From assembly GCA_963736235.1 (NCBI GenBank), contig CAVTOR010000032.1:18199-82198 (forward strand): a DNA stretch of 64,000 bases, written 5' to 3'. The notes beneath the pieces were generated by a model. The model saw only the letters and a list, made by a program, of their open reading frames with translations. It was not told the DNA's origin and searched no databases. Shown here piece after piece: positions 45,440-54,444 of the stretch; positions within the stretch are counted from its first letter, which is position 1; each line of letters opens with the position of its first letter. The stretch is from CAVORB01 sp963736235 (lineage in GTDB: Bacteria; Pseudomonadota; Gammaproteobacteria; Chromatiales; Chromatiaceae). Position numbers and translations under genes: made by a program.

Positions 45440-47698
45440 ATGCTAAGCAAAGAGCTTGAATTCACGCTGAACCAGGCTTTCAAGGAAGCCCGTGAGAAGC
45501 ACCACGAGTACATGACCGTGGAGCACCTGCTGTTGTCCCTGCTCGACAACCCGACGGCGGCCAAGGTGCTGCGGGCCTGCGGCGCCAACACGGATCGATT
45601 GCGCAGCGAGGTCGCGACCTTCATCGAGGAGACCACCCCGGTCATTCCGCAGGAAGAAGGACGCGAGACGCAGCCCACCCTCGGTTTTCAGCGGGTGCTG
45701 CAGCGGGCGGTGTTCCACGTCCAATCGGCCGGGAAGAAGGAGGTGACCGGGGCCAATGTGCTGGTCGCCCTGTTTAGCGAGCAGGACTCCCAGGCCGTGT
45801 ATCTGCTTGGCGAGCAGGACGTCACCCGGCTCGACGTCGTCAACTACATCTCCCATGGCATCTCCAAGGTCCCGGGAGAGAGCCTCGACGAGGAGGGCCA
45901 GCAGGAGCCGGACGAGGCGCGTGGCGAGGAGAAGGAGAGCCCGAGCTCGCTCGAGAGCTTCGCCTCCAACCTCAACGAGCTCGCGCGCCAGGGGCGCATC
46001 GACCCCTTGATCGGGCGCCGGTCCGAGGTCGAGCGCACCATGCAGATCCTCTGCCGGCGGCGCAAGAACAACCCGCTCCTGGTCGGCGAGGCCGGGGTCG
46101 GCAAGACCGCCATCGCCGAGGGCCTGGCGAAGAAGATCGTCGACGGAGAGGTGCCCGAGGTGCTCGCGGATGCGGTCATCTACGCCCTGGACCTGGGCGG
46201 GCTGGTTGCCGGCACCAAGTACCGCGGCGACTTCGAGAAGCGCCTGAAGGCCGTGCTGGCCCAGCTCAAGCGCCAGCCGCACGCCGTGCTCTTCATCGAC
46301 GAGATCCACACCATCATCGGCGCCGGCTCCGCCTCGGGCGGCGTGATGGACGCCTCGAACCTGATCAAGCCGGTGCTCGCCTCGGGCGAGCTGCGCTGCA
46401 TCGGCTCCACGACCTACCAGGAGTTCCGCGGCATTTTCGAGAAGGACCGGGCGCTGGCGCGGCGCTTCCAGAAGATCGACATCAACGAGCCGAGCGTGGA
46501 GGAGACGGTGGAGATCCTCAAGGGCCTCAAGTCGCGCTTCGAGGAGCACCACCAGGTTGCTTACACCATGCCGGCCCTGCGCGCCGCCGCCGAGCTTTCG
46601 GACAAGTACATCAACGACCGCCATCTGCCGGACAAGGCGATCGACGTGATCGACGAGGCCGGCGCCAACGTCCAGCTCAAGCCCGCGGGCAAGCGCAAGA
46701 AGCGCATCGACGTCGGGGACGTGGAGAACATCGTCGCCAAGATCGCCCGCATCCCGCCGAAGAAGGTCTCGACCTCCGACACCGAGTCCCTGCGCAATCT
46801 GGATCGGGACCTCAAGATGGTGGTCTACGGCCAGGACGAGGCCATCGACGTCCTCACCTCGGCCATCCGCATGAACCGCTCCGGTCTCGGGCACGAGGAG
46901 AAGCCGATCGGCTCCTTCCTGTTCACCGGACCCACCGGCGTCGGCAAGACCGAGGTCACGCGCCAGCTCGCCCGCATCCTGGGCATGGAGCTGATCCGCT
47001 TCGACATGTCCGAGTACATGGAGCGGCACACGGTCTCGCGCCTGATCGGCGCGCCGCCCGGCTACGTTGGCTTCGACCAGGGCGGCCTGCTCACCGAGGA
47101 GATCAACAAGCACCCCCACGCGGTGCTGCTGCTCGACGAGATCGAGAAGGCCCACCCGGACGTCTTCAATCTGCTGCTGCAGGTCATGGATCACGGCACC
47201 CTGACCGACAACAACGGGCGCAAGGCGGACTTCCGCAACGTGGTGCTGGTGATGACCACCAACGCCGGCGCCTCGGAGACCAGCCGCCGCTCCATCGGGT
47301 TCGCCGAGCAGGACCACTCCACCGACGGGCTGGAGGCGTTGAAGCGCTACTTCTCGCCCGAGTTCCGCAACCGGCTGGATGCGGTGGTCCAGTTCGGGTC
47401 CCTGTCGCCGGAGACCATCGCCAACGTCGTCAACAAGTTCATCTTCGAGCTCGAGCAGCAGCTTGCCGACAAGAAGGTGGCCCTCACGGTGGACGAGGAC
47501 GCCCGCGTCTGGCTGGCGGAGAAGGGCTACGACCCGCAGATGGGCGCGCGGCCCATGACCCGCGTCATCCAGAACCACATCAAGAAGCCGCTGGCCAACG
47601 AGGTCCTGTTCGGCGAGCTCGCCAACGGCGGCTCGGTGCGCGTGTTCGTCAAGGACGGCGAGCTGGCATTCGACATCGGCGATCGGGCGATGCACTGA
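45440..47698 (+). CDS. clpA: ATP-dependent Clp protease ATPase subunit ClpA
   Basis: 752-residue AAA+ unfoldase that feeds ClpP. It has a double-Clp N domain (LEFTLNQAFKEAREKHHEYMTVEHLL), first ATPase module with Walker A GEAGVGKTAIAEG near 208 and Walker B VLFIDEIHTIIGAGSASGG, and second module with GPTGVGKTEVTRQLA near 495 and LLLDEIEKAHPDVFN. FSPEFRNRLDAVVQF and the C-terminal QMGARPMTRVIQNHIKKPLANE complete the ClpA pattern. The IGF/L-type ClpP loop is expected between them. Adjacent clpS supports the name. Confidence 0.97.
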   Translation: MLSKELEFTLNQAFKEAREKHHEYMTVEHLLLSLLDNPTAAKVLRACGANTDRLRSEVATFIEETTPVIPQEEGRETQPTLGFQRVLQRAVFHVQSAGKKEVTGANVLVALFSEQDSQAVYLLGEQDVTRLDVVNYISHGISKVPGESLDEEGQQEPDEARGEEKESPSSLESFASNLNELARQGRIDPLIGRRSEVERTMQILCRRRKNNPLLVGEAGVGKTAIAEGLAKKIVDGEVPEVLADAVIYALDLGGLVAGTKYRGDFEKRLKAVLAQLKRQPHAVLFIDEIHTIIGAGSASGGVMDASNLIKPVLASGELRCIGSTTYQEFRGIFEKDRALARRFQKIDINEPSVEETVEILKGLKSRFEEHHQVAYTMPALRAAAELSDKYINDRHLPDKAIDVIDEAGANVQLKPAGKRKKRIDVGDVENIVAKIARIPPKKVSTSDTESLRNLDRDLKMVVYGQDEAIDVLTSAIRMNRSGLGHEEKPIGSFLFTGPTGVGKTEVTRQLARILGMELIRFDMSEYMERHTVSRLIGAPPGYVGFDQGGLLTEEINKHPHAVLLLDEIEKAHPDVFNLLLQVMDHGTLTDNNGRKADFRNVVLVMTTNAGASETSRRSIGFAEQDHSTDGLEALKRYFSPEFRNRLDAVVQFGSLSPETIANVVNKFIFELEQQLADKKVALTVDEDARVWLAEKGYDPQMGARPMTRVIQNHIKKPLANEVLFGELANGGSVRVFVKDGELAFDIGDRAMH

Positions 47699-47734
47699 GC
47701 CGATAGGTCCGCCAACGTTTCCGATTTCGCATTT

Positions 47735-47755
47735 CCTCCCCCTCGCAGGGGGAGG
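47735..47755. repeat. Dispersed GC-rich inverted repeat, copy 1
   Basis: CCTCCCCCTCGCAGGGGGAGG, a 9-bp stem palindrome followed by GCAGGGTGGGGG. A near-identical element lies at 61595-61615. It may also help terminate clpA transcription, but no T run follows. Confidence 0.7.
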
Positions 47756-47922
47756 GCAGGGTGGGGGTCAAGCGTCGACTCTTCCCTGCAAGGCGTTCCA
47801 GTCTCCCCGATCCCCCCACCCCGAGAAACCAACAACACGCCCGCGGCGAGCAACTTGATCGCCTTGCCAGGCGAGCCTACACTTTGTTAGTACTTCCGTA
47901 ATAACGTTGTGAGGCTCTCGAC

Positions 47923-48147
47923 ATGCTGAAAGTGAAAGTGACCTCAATCGGCAACTCCATGGGAATTGTGTTGCCAAAAGAAGCACTTGTGAAGCTCCGT
48001 GCGGAAAAGGGAGACGTGCTCTACCTGGTGGATACGCCAGAGGGGCTGACCCTCACCCCTTACCATCAGGATTTCGAGGCCCAAATGGATGCCGCGGAAA
48101 AGGTGATGAGGAAGTACCGGAACGCGCTCCACGAGTTGGCGAAGTGA
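47923..48147 (+). CDS. AbrB/MazE-type antitoxin
   Basis: 74 residues. A SpoVT-AbrB swapped-hairpin DNA-binding domain fills the N-terminus (VKVTSIGNSMGIVLPKEALVKLRAEKGDVLYLVDTPEGLTLTPY). A helical tail (AAEKVMRKYRNALHELAK) should wrap the toxin. Its stop overlaps the GTG of the Doc gene (GTGA), the usual antitoxin-first coupled order. Expected to repress its own promoter with the toxin; the upstream TACTTCCGTAATAACG region is AT-richer than average. Confidence 0.88.
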   Translation: MLKVKVTSIGNSMGIVLPKEALVKLRAEKGDVLYLVDTPEGLTLTPYHQDFEAQMDAAEKVMRKYRNALHELAK

Positions 48148-48548
48148 GTGATCCCGTATGGGTCCTTCCGGAGCTCGTACACGCGGTACATCAAATGCTC
48201 CTCGCCGAGCATGGGGGCTTGCCTGGCATACGTGACCAGGCATTACTCGACTCCGCGCTGGCCCGCCCGAAACAGAAAGCTGCGTGTGGGATCGATACCT
48301 CCATTTTCGAGTTGGCTGCCGCGTACAGTTTCGGACTGGCTCGCAACCACCCTTTCATGGACGGCAACAAGCGAATTGCGCTGACGATCGCGGCCGTCTT
48401 CTTGGAGCTGAACGGATTCTCCCTTGACGCAGCCGAAGCGGAGGCCGTGCTTATGTACCGGCAACTGGCTGCCGGAACCCTCACCGAAGACGAGCTTGCG
48501 ATCTGGATTCGGGATTCATCGATTCCCAGTGGACGTCGCCACCCGTAA
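48144..48548 (+). CDS. doc: Doc/Fic-family toxin
   Basis: 134 residues of the death-on-curing type. The Fic motif HPFMDGNKRIAL near residue 73 is the Doc form (HxFx(D/A)GNKR), linked in this family to phosphorylation of EF-Tu. LPGIRDQALLDSALARPKQ near residue 28 and the LLELNGFSLDAAEAEAVLMYRQLAAG-like C-terminus are typical. GTG 48144 overlaps the antitoxin stop. Cytoplasmic toxin held in check by the AbrB-type partner. Confidence 0.9.
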   Translation: MSDPVWVLPELVHAVHQMLLAEHGGLPGIRDQALLDSALARPKQKAACGIDTSIFELAAAYSFGLARNHPFMDGNKRIALTIAAVFLELNGFSLDAAEAEAVLMYRQLAAGTLTEDELAIWIRDSSIPSGRRHP

Positions 48549-48637
48549 TGGATTGGACCTAAAGCCGTCGGCGGTGCAGCGAGTGGGCGCCGTCTGGCCT
48601 GGCCGGCGATTCTGTTCAGGTACTCTCCCGATCCGCT

Positions 48638-49186
48638 TCACCGCTGCCAGTCTTCTCGCAGAATCGCCCACAGCGCCACGTCCTCGAACCGCCCCCATTT
48701 CCTCACGCGCTGCCTGAGCACACCCTCTCGGCGGAAGCCGTTCTTCTGCAGAACACGTCCGGACGCCGGGTTTCGCAGCATGTGAAAGGCGTAGAGCCGG
48801 TTCAGACCGAGATCGTCGAACCCGTAGGCGACGACCGCGGCGACAGCCTCGGACATGTAGCCCAGTCCCCATGCCTCGACCGCCAACCAGAAGCTCAGCT
48901 CCGCCTGGGAATGCTCACGCTCGATGGCGCGCAGCTCGATGAGGCCCGCAAAACCCGCGTCTGCCTTTCGCACCAGGGCGAAAGCGGCCGACAGACCTCG
49001 CTCACGCTCCGCCTGCCGGCGGGCGAGATACCGCTCGGCCTCGCCCGCGGGATAGGGATGGGGCAGGGATATCATGGTGTCGGCGACCGCGCGAGCGCTG
49101 GCCGCCTTTTGGATGCCCGCGGTGTCCGAGGGTTGAAGGGGACGGAGCCATAGCCGACGGGTTTCGAGCGCGGGCTGGTCGATCAT
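48638..49186 (-). CDS. RimJ/RimL-type GNAT acetyltransferase
   Basis: 182 residues: TRRLWLRPLQPSDTAGIQKAA at the N-terminus, ELSFWLAVEAWGLGYMSEAVAAVVAYGFDDLGLNRLYAFHMLRNPASGRVLQKNGFRREGVLR over the acetyl-CoA site. This is the RimJ/L branch, acting on protein N-termini or small amines. Isolated between the Doc pair and a small membrane protein; the target is unknown. Confidence 0.88.
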   Translation of the reverse strand: MIDQPALETRRLWLRPLQPSDTAGIQKAASARAVADTMISLPHPYPAGEAERYLARRQAERERGLSAAFALVRKADAGFAGLIELRAIEREHSQAELSFWLAVEAWGLGYMSEAVAAVVAYGFDDLGLNRLYAFHMLRNPASGRVLQKNGFRREGVLRQRVRKWGRFEDVALWAILREDWQR

Positions 49187-49276
49187 CCGAGCGGGGCCGC
49201 GCTCAATATCCGAGGGGCATCCGCGCTCCGCGACAACGAGTGATCCCGCCGTGGTCTCCCGGCAATGGCAGCCTAT

Positions 49277-49639
49277 TCAGCGGTGCTTCTTGCCGACGTT
49301 TTCCATGTGGCTGATCCAGGCGCTGAAGATGCCGACTGGAGAGCCGTTGTGACTGCGGCGCCCGCGGAAGGTGCCGAAGCAGCGCTCGTTCTCCTCGCCG
49401 AAGCGGGCGGAGCCGATGGCGAGGAAGGCGAGGATCAGGAAAACGTCCAGAATCAGGACGGCGATCAGGATCCCGGTGTTGACCAGCGGGCCCTCGCGCA
49501 GCCAATCGAGCACGGGCTGGTGGTATTGCAGCGTTGCCCAGACCGTGGCGAACAGCAAAGCGACCGCCAGCAGGGAGAAGAAGTCGGCGATGCGCTCGTG
49601 CGCACGCGAGAAGCTCTTGATTTCGTTGCATACGGCCAT
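49277..49639 (-). CDS. Small membrane protein, unknown function
   Basis: 120 residues with two hydrophobic helices (FFSLLAVALLFATVWATL and GILIAVLILDVFLILAFLAIG) and a charged C-terminus containing FGEENERCFGTFRGRR. I chose ATG 49639 because GGAGG stands 9 bases before it; the frame extends further up without protein-like content. No family recognised. Confidence 0.6.
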   Translation of the reverse strand: MAVCNEIKSFSRAHERIADFFSLLAVALLFATVWATLQYHQPVLDWLREGPLVNTGILIAVLILDVFLILAFLAIGSARFGEENERCFGTFRGRRSHNGSPVGIFSAWISHMENVGKKHR

Positions 49640-49816
49640 GGGCGGGGTCCTCCAGAAACCTGTTCGCTGCAGCGCGGACACACCACTCCCAGGCACCGCG
49701 CAAGGCGGCAAAGGATAAGGGTTCCGATGGCCGCGGGTAAACCCTCTCGCGTCCGGTTGGGAACCAGATTGCCCGCCGTGTATAGTTACGGGCTTTCCGA
49801 TTCGGGAGGGGAAGGC

Positions 49817-51172
49817 TTGGATACGATAACCACTCTAATTTCGGACCTCAACGGCGTCGTCTGGGGGCCGCCGATGCTGGTCCTGATCCTCGGCACGGGC
49901 TTCTTCCTGATGGTGGGACTGCGGGCCATGCCGCTGATCCGCCTCGGCTATGGGTTCCGTATGCTGTGGGCGGGCCGCTCCCAGCAGGGCGAGGGGGACA
50001 TCACCCCCTTCAATGCCCTCATGACCTCGCTCTCGGCGACCGTGGGCACCGGCAACATCGCGGGTGTTGCACCGCCATCGCCCTCGGCGGGCCGGGTGCC
50101 CTGTTCTGGATGTGGTGCACAGCCCTGGTGGGCATGGCCACCAAGTACGCCGAGGCGGTGCTCGCCGTGAAATACCGCGAGGTGGACGAGGAGGGCAACC
50201 ACGTCGGCGGGCCCATGTACTACATCAAGAACGGGCTCGGCCGCAAATGGGCCTGGCTGGGCGGGGCCTTCGCCGTGTTCGGGTTCCTCGCCGGGTTCGG
50301 TATCGGCAACACGGTCCAGGCCAACTCGGTGGCCCACGTCCTGCAAGACACCTTCAGTGTGCCCCCCTGGGTCGTCGGCGTCGTCATGGCGGTGCTGGTG
50401 GCCCTGGTGCTCCTGGGCGGAATCCGCCGCATCGCGACCGTCGCGGGCAAGCTCGTGCCCTTCATGGCCTTCACCTACATTGCCGGCGGTCTGGTCATCC
50501 TCGGGATGAACCTAGACCAGATCGGCGGCGCTGTCGCGCACTATCGTGACCAGCGCCTTCACCGCGAGGCGGCTGGGGGCGGCTTTGCCGGCGCGACGTG
50601 TGGGGGCCATCCGCTTCGGTGTCGCCCGCGGCATCTTCTCCAACGAGGCGGGACTCGGCAGCGCGCCGATCGCCCATGCCGCTGCCCAGACCAACGACCC
50701 GGTGCGACAGGGCACGGTGGCCATGCTCGGCACCTTCATCGACACCCTGATCGTGTGCTCCATCACCGGCCTGGTGATCGTGGTCTCCGGGGAGTGGGTA
50801 ACCGGCGTGACCGGCGCCGCGCTCTCGTCTGCCGCCTTCGAGCACGGCCTGCCGGGGCTTGGCAGCTATGTGGTGACCTTCGGGCTCATCCTGTTCGCCT
50901 TCACGACGATGCTCGGCTGGAGCGTCTACGGCGAGCGCTGCGCCGAGTACCTGTTCGGCGTTCACGCCATCCGGCCCTTCCGCATCGCCTGGGTAATCGC
51001 TATCCCGATCGGCGCCGCCGCGCAGCTCGATTTCGTCTGGCTGGTGGCCGACACTCTGAATGCACTGATGGCGCTTCCGAACCTGATCGCGCTGCTGCTC
51101 CTGAGTCCGGTGGTGTTCCAGGTAACCAGGGCCTACTTCGCGAACGAAAAGGCCGCGGCGCAGGACGCCTAG
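49817..51172 (+). pseudogene. Na+:alanine symporter (AGCS family), several frameshifts
   Basis: Begins at TTG 49817 with GGAGGGGAAGG upstream: LDTITTLISDLNGVVWGPPMLVLILGTG, then SLSATVGTGNIAGVA, where the frame is lost near 50065. The next frame reads GGPGALFWMWCTALVGMATKYAEAVLAVKYRE, GGPMYYIKNGLG and GIGNTVQANSVA. Between 50545 and 50605 it swings twice (TSAFT, AAGGGFAGAT, then GAIRFGVARGIFSNEAGLGSAPIAHAAA). The last frame is open to TAG 51172. All AGCS signature blocks are present, so the ancestral protein of about 450 residues is clear. At least three indels either kill it or are sequencing errors. Confidence 0.78.
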
Positions 51173-51504
51173 GGCCTCGGCTCGCGGCTCAACCAGTCTT
51201 CGATCCCCCCATGCACTGGGGGACTCGGGGCGGTCCCGCCCTTCTCGAACCACTCCTCCGGCGTCCAGGTGTGCAGCGCCAGCGCGTGCAGCCCGGAGCC
51301 CAGCTCGTCGCCGAGCAGGCGGTTGATTAGGCGATGGCGCCCGACCAGCTTGTGCTCGGCGAACTGCTCGCTGACTACCAGCACCTTGAAGTGAGACTCC
51401 GCGCCCTCGGGGACGCTGTGCATGTGGCTCTCGTCGATCACCTCGAGGTGCAGCGGCGAGAGGTCGGACTGGAGCTTCTCCAGGATGCGTTGCTTGCGGC
51501 TCAT
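51169..51504 (-). CDS. bolA: BolA-family protein
   Basis: 111 residues with the BolA class II-like KH fold: KLQSDLSPLHLEVIDESHMH, VPEGAESHFKVLVVSEQFAEHKLVGRHRLINRLLGDEL and GLHALALHTWTPEEW. BolA proteins pair with monothiol glutaredoxins in Fe-S handling and can bind DNA. The conserved His in SHFKV, RHR and GLHAL are present. ATG 51504 has AGGA about 10 bases before it; ATG 51522 is an alternative. Confidence 0.9.
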   Translation of the reverse strand: MSRKQRILEKLQSDLSPLHLEVIDESHMHSVPEGAESHFKVLVVSEQFAEHKLVGRHRLINRLLGDELGSGLHALALHTWTPEEWFEKGGTAPSPPVHGGIEDWLSREPRP

Positions 51505-51597
51505 GGGTTGGGGTTCCTGCATTCTCGCGGAAGAACACCGGCAGCGCCGGACATCCTCAAGAGATGAGGGCCGGAGCCGGGGGCTGCAAGCCGATGC

Positions 51598-52194
51598 TCA
51601 GTCCTTTGCGATGCCGCCGTCCTCTTGGTGCTCGCCTCCAGGTCCGAGCAGCGCGACGACCCCGGCATGGCCCTGCTCACGGGCCCAGCCGAGGGCGGTG
51701 CGGCCGGAGTGGTCTCGTAGGCGCGTGTCCGCGCCCGCGGCGAGCAGGGTCTCGACCGTGCTCGCGTGGCCCTGCTTGGCGGACCAGATCAAGGCCGTCC
51801 AGCCCGACGTTCGCTCCTGGTGGTTCACATCCGCCCCCGCGGTGAGCAGCGACCGCACCACCTCCGCGTGGCCGTTCGATGCGGCGAGCATCAGGGCCGT
51901 GTAGCCGCCCTTGTCCTCGGCGTCGACCTCGGCTCCCGCCGCCAGCAGGCGCTCGGCGATCTCGAGACGACCGTGGAGCGCGGCCTTCATCAGCGGCGTC
52001 CAGCGGCAGGCGTCGCGCACATCGGGTATCGGACTCTCTCCCAGCAATCGGTCCAGAGCGGGCAGATCGCCATGCTCCGCCGCCGTGATCAGGAGCGGGA
52101 CGCCATCGTCCCCGCTGGACTGTCCCTCCCCGCCGCAGCCCACAAGGGCGAGGGCGATGAACAGGGCCGACGCGATTCCGGAAGTGTTGTGCAT
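51598..52194 (-). CDS. Ankyrin-repeat lipoprotein
   Basis: 198 residues. The signal with lipobox (LFIALALVGCGG) suggests lipid anchoring and periplasmic location. Four or five ankyrin repeats follow: LLITAAEHGDLPALDRLLG, TPLMKAALHGRLEIAERLLAAGAEVD, TALMLAASNGHAEVVRSLLTAGADVN, TALIWSAKQGHASTVETLLAAGADTR and TALGWAREQGHAGVVALL. Protein-protein interaction role. I chose ATG 52194 because the lipoprotein signal begins there. Confidence 0.85.
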   Translation of the reverse strand: MHNTSGIASALFIALALVGCGGEGQSSGDDGVPLLITAAEHGDLPALDRLLGESPIPDVRDACRWTPLMKAALHGRLEIAERLLAAGAEVDAEDKGGYTALMLAASNGHAEVVRSLLTAGADVNHQERTSGWTALIWSAKQGHASTVETLLAAGADTRLRDHSGRTALGWAREQGHAGVVALLGPGGEHQEDGGIAKD

Positions 52195-52256
52195 GGCGGC
52201 GGATTGTCCCGGCAGCCCAACGCGGGACCCATGACAAAGCGCAAGCCGTGGTCCGA

Positions 52257-53201
52257 TCAGCCGATGCTGCGCCAGAAAGGGGAGTCCTCGCCCAGAAACT
52301 CGTCGTAGCGCAGATAGTGCGAGCCGTCGCAGGAGAAGTTGAGGCTCACCATTCCGTTGAAGATATTGAGCGAGCCCGCGCGCAGGTAGATCACGTCGTC
52401 GGCGAAGCGCAGGCGCCGGAAACCGTCCAGGATCGGGCGCACCGCGTCCGCCGGTACGATCGACCTCTCGGGATAGGGGTGATGCGGGTAGGCGAGGCAG
52501 ATGTCCGGATCGACGAGGGCCTCGTAGCCCAGGATGCGGTAGCTGTAGGGGTCCTCCACCAGCCAGATGGTGGCCCGGCTGCTGGAGAAGTGGAGCTTGG
52601 CGTGGAAGACTCCGCTCTCGGTCACCAGCTCGTCGACCACGGCGAGGACCGCGTCGATATTCTGGTCCATCAGGCTCTCGACCCGGCGCTGCTGGAAAAG
52701 GGAGCCGCGGATCGCGGGGTCGCCCTTCATTTGCTGCCAATGGTCGGGCTCGCGGTAGAGCTGGCGGGTCAGGGGCAGGTCGCGCAGGTCGAAATCTGCG
52801 CCGATGAAGCCCAGCTGCCGGGCGCCGGACTCGACCCGACGCACCGCGGTGAGCGAGGGGCGTCCCGCACGCATACTGATGTAAGCCTCGGAGAGCAGCA
52901 GGCCGTTGGGGGGCATCGGCTCGCGCATGTAGGGACGGTCGGAGCGGTCGCGGTCGAAGTCCTGCGTGATCAGGCCCTCCCGCGCGATGTTGTCGCTGAG
53001 CTGAACGGCGTTGGTGTCCAGGGCATAGAGATAGCGGCAGTGGGGGACGGTGCGCAGTCCCTGGAGCAGAATCCGGTTCAGCCCATCCCGGTCCGGCCAG
53101 ACCTCGGCGCAGCGGGTCGCAAGGAAGGACAGCGGCTCCACCAGCATGTTGTAGAGGGCCGTGCGCTGGCGCGAAATGCTCCTTTTCAGCTCGGTCGTCA
53201 T
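52257..53201 (-). CDS. PDC-sensor/dCache-like soluble protein
   Basis: 314 residues, no signal peptide or helix long enough to span the membrane. An N-terminal helix (QRTALYNMLVEPLSFLATRCAEVW) is followed by a sensor-like fold: LRTVPHCRYLYALDTNAVQLSDNI, DRPYMREPMPPNGLLLSEAYISMRAGRPSLTAVRRV, and GFIGADFDLRDLPLT. This is the pattern of PDC/Cache small-molecule sensor domains, including the RPYM segment. A second half of mixed alpha/beta is unassigned. It lies upstream of the bolA/ankyrin genes and just after DUF1820. Ligand unknown; cytoplasmic location is unusual for this fold. Confidence 0.6.
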   Translation of the reverse strand: MTTELKRSISRQRTALYNMLVEPLSFLATRCAEVWPDRDGLNRILLQGLRTVPHCRYLYALDTNAVQLSDNIAREGLITQDFDRDRSDRPYMREPMPPNGLLLSEAYISMRAGRPSLTAVRRVESGARQLGFIGADFDLRDLPLTRQLYREPDHWQQMKGDPAIRGSLFQQRRVESLMDQNIDAVLAVVDELVTESGVFHAKLHFSSSRATIWLVEDPYSYRILGYEALVDPDICLAYPHHPYPERSIVPADAVRPILDGFRRLRFADDVIYLRAGSLNIFNGMVSLNFSCDGSHYLRYDEFLGEDSPFWRSIG

Positions 53202-53267
53202 CGGGTACTGCGTAATTCGACGGCGGACGGGATCTTGCCGGGAGTGGTTCGTGAGGGTGTTGCCGAT

Positions 53268-53597
53268 CTACTTGTCAGTGTCCCGGCCCGGCGAGTAGAG
53301 CGCGGTCGGAAACATGGTCACGTTGGATTTGTCGCCGAGGTCATGGATCTTGCCCTGGCCCTCCTTCTCCACCTCGTCGATCCGGATCACCGCGTGGATA
53401 GGGATGATGGTCCGGCTCACGCCCTTGAACTCGGATCTCAAGCGCTCCGTGGAGGGGTCGACCAGTACCGAGGAGGAATCCTCGAACAGCAGCTCCTGCA
53501 GCTCGACGAAGCCGTAGAGCTCGCCTTGCTGCACCCGCTTGGCGTAGACCTCGTACACCTTGCCCTGGTTGAGAAAGCTGATTCGGAACACGCGCAT
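53268..53597 (-). CDS. DUF1820 family protein
   Basis: 109 residues: MRVFRISFLNQGKVYEVYAKRVQQGELYGFVELQELLF, VLVDPSTERLRSEFKGVSRTIIPIHAVIRIDEVEKEGQGKI. This is the DUF1820 pattern found mostly in gammaproteobacteria. Function unknown. ATG 53597 has GGGGGA upstream; an earlier in-frame start at 53621 is less likely. About 65 bp before the sensor-like gene. Confidence 0.85.
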   Translation of the reverse strand: MRVFRISFLNQGKVYEVYAKRVQQGELYGFVELQELLFEDSSSVLVDPSTERLRSEFKGVSRTIIPIHAVIRIDEVEKEGQGKIHDLGDKSNVTMFPTALYSPGRDTDK

Positions 53598-53737
53598 CTG
53601 TGGGAGATCCCCCGTCGTCACAGATGCATATTGTACGTCCTAGGCCGCGCCCTGACAGCGCCGCGTTGCGGATGATTGGGAACAGAACCGATCATCGCCA
53701 TGTTGGAAGGCATCAGAATCGACAAGCGGAGGAGCAC

Positions 53738-53866
53738 ATGAACATCGTTGGTCCCCTGATCGCCGTCTCGCTGCTGCTGCTCGCGGGGCTGGGTGTGGTG
53801 GCCCTGTTCATGGCCGGCAGCGACAGCAGGTCCGCGAACGACGACGACCCGGAGCCGCGCGCGTGA
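53738..53866 (+). CDS. 42-residue single-pass membrane peptide
   Basis: ATG 53738 with GGAGGAG 6-7 bases upstream. It consists of a helix (VGPLIAVSLLLLAGLGVVALFMAG) and an acidic tail (NDDDPEPRA). Its stop overlaps the GTG of the next gene by GTGA, so the two are coupled. No family recognised. The strong ribosome site and overlap make it likely real. Confidence 0.6.
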   Translation: MNIVGPLIAVSLLLLAGLGVVALFMAGSDSRSANDDDPEPRA

Positions 53867-54420
53867 GGTCGGTGCTCAGCACCCTTGCCGTATCGACTGG
53901 GTCGATGGTGGGAGCGGCGCTGATGGCCGCCGGTTGCGCGGGCGGGGTGGGACTGGCACCCGCGATCCCCATCGCGCTGGAGATCCCCAATCCGCTGATC
54001 ATCCCGGCGGCGCGGGCTCACACCAAGTTCCAGAAAGGGCGCCAGGTATACACGGTGAACCGTTACGATCCCTGGTGCGAGTTGGAGATCCGGACCGTCT
54101 CCGAGCAGCCCCAGCGGGTGGAGCCTGGACGCTTCCACGTGCACCGCGTGCAGCAGGCCTTCATCAAGGATTACAACACCCGGATCTCGGCCGTGCTCGC
54201 GGGATTTAGCTGCGACGACCTGGTGTTCAAGGAGACGGTCTGGTGGCTCGCACCCGAGAAGCCGTCGCCAGTCATGTACCTGCGCTGCCTGGCGCCCTAC
54301 GTCAACTGCCGTTTCGGGCCGCCGCTATCGCTGTCACAGATTCAGGACGTGGTCGGGCCGAAGATCCGGGTCGAGGCCGGGGCACGCCCGGCACCTGATG
54401 CTCCAACGGGGCCGCGGTAG
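53863..54420 (+). CDS. Predicted exported protein/lipoprotein, unknown function
   Basis: 185 residues from GTG 53863. A hydrophobic leader (VSTGSMVGAALMAAGCAGG) carries a possible lipobox AAGC. The mature part has VYTVNRYDPWCELEIRTVSEQPQRVEPG, VQQAFIKDYNTRISAVLAGFSCDDLVFKETVWWL and YLRCLAPYVNCRFGPP, with five Cys. No family recognised. Coupled to the 42-residue membrane peptide, and convergent with a large lipoprotein gene. Confidence 0.6.
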   Translation: MRSVLSTLAVSTGSMVGAALMAAGCAGGVGLAPAIPIALEIPNPLIIPAARAHTKFQKGRQVYTVNRYDPWCELEIRTVSEQPQRVEPGRFHVHRVQQAFIKDYNTRISAVLAGFSCDDLVFKETVWWLAPEKPSPVMYLRCLAPYVNCRFGPPLSLSQIQDVVGPKIRVEAGARPAPDAPTGPR

Positions 54421-54444
54421 CAACCAGATGGACAGGGAAGCCGG

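Noticed and set aside
45443..47695. 750-codon minus-strand open frame opposite clpA
   Set aside because: Antisense shadow of clpA with low-complexity Leu/Val/Asp/His composition. Not a protein.
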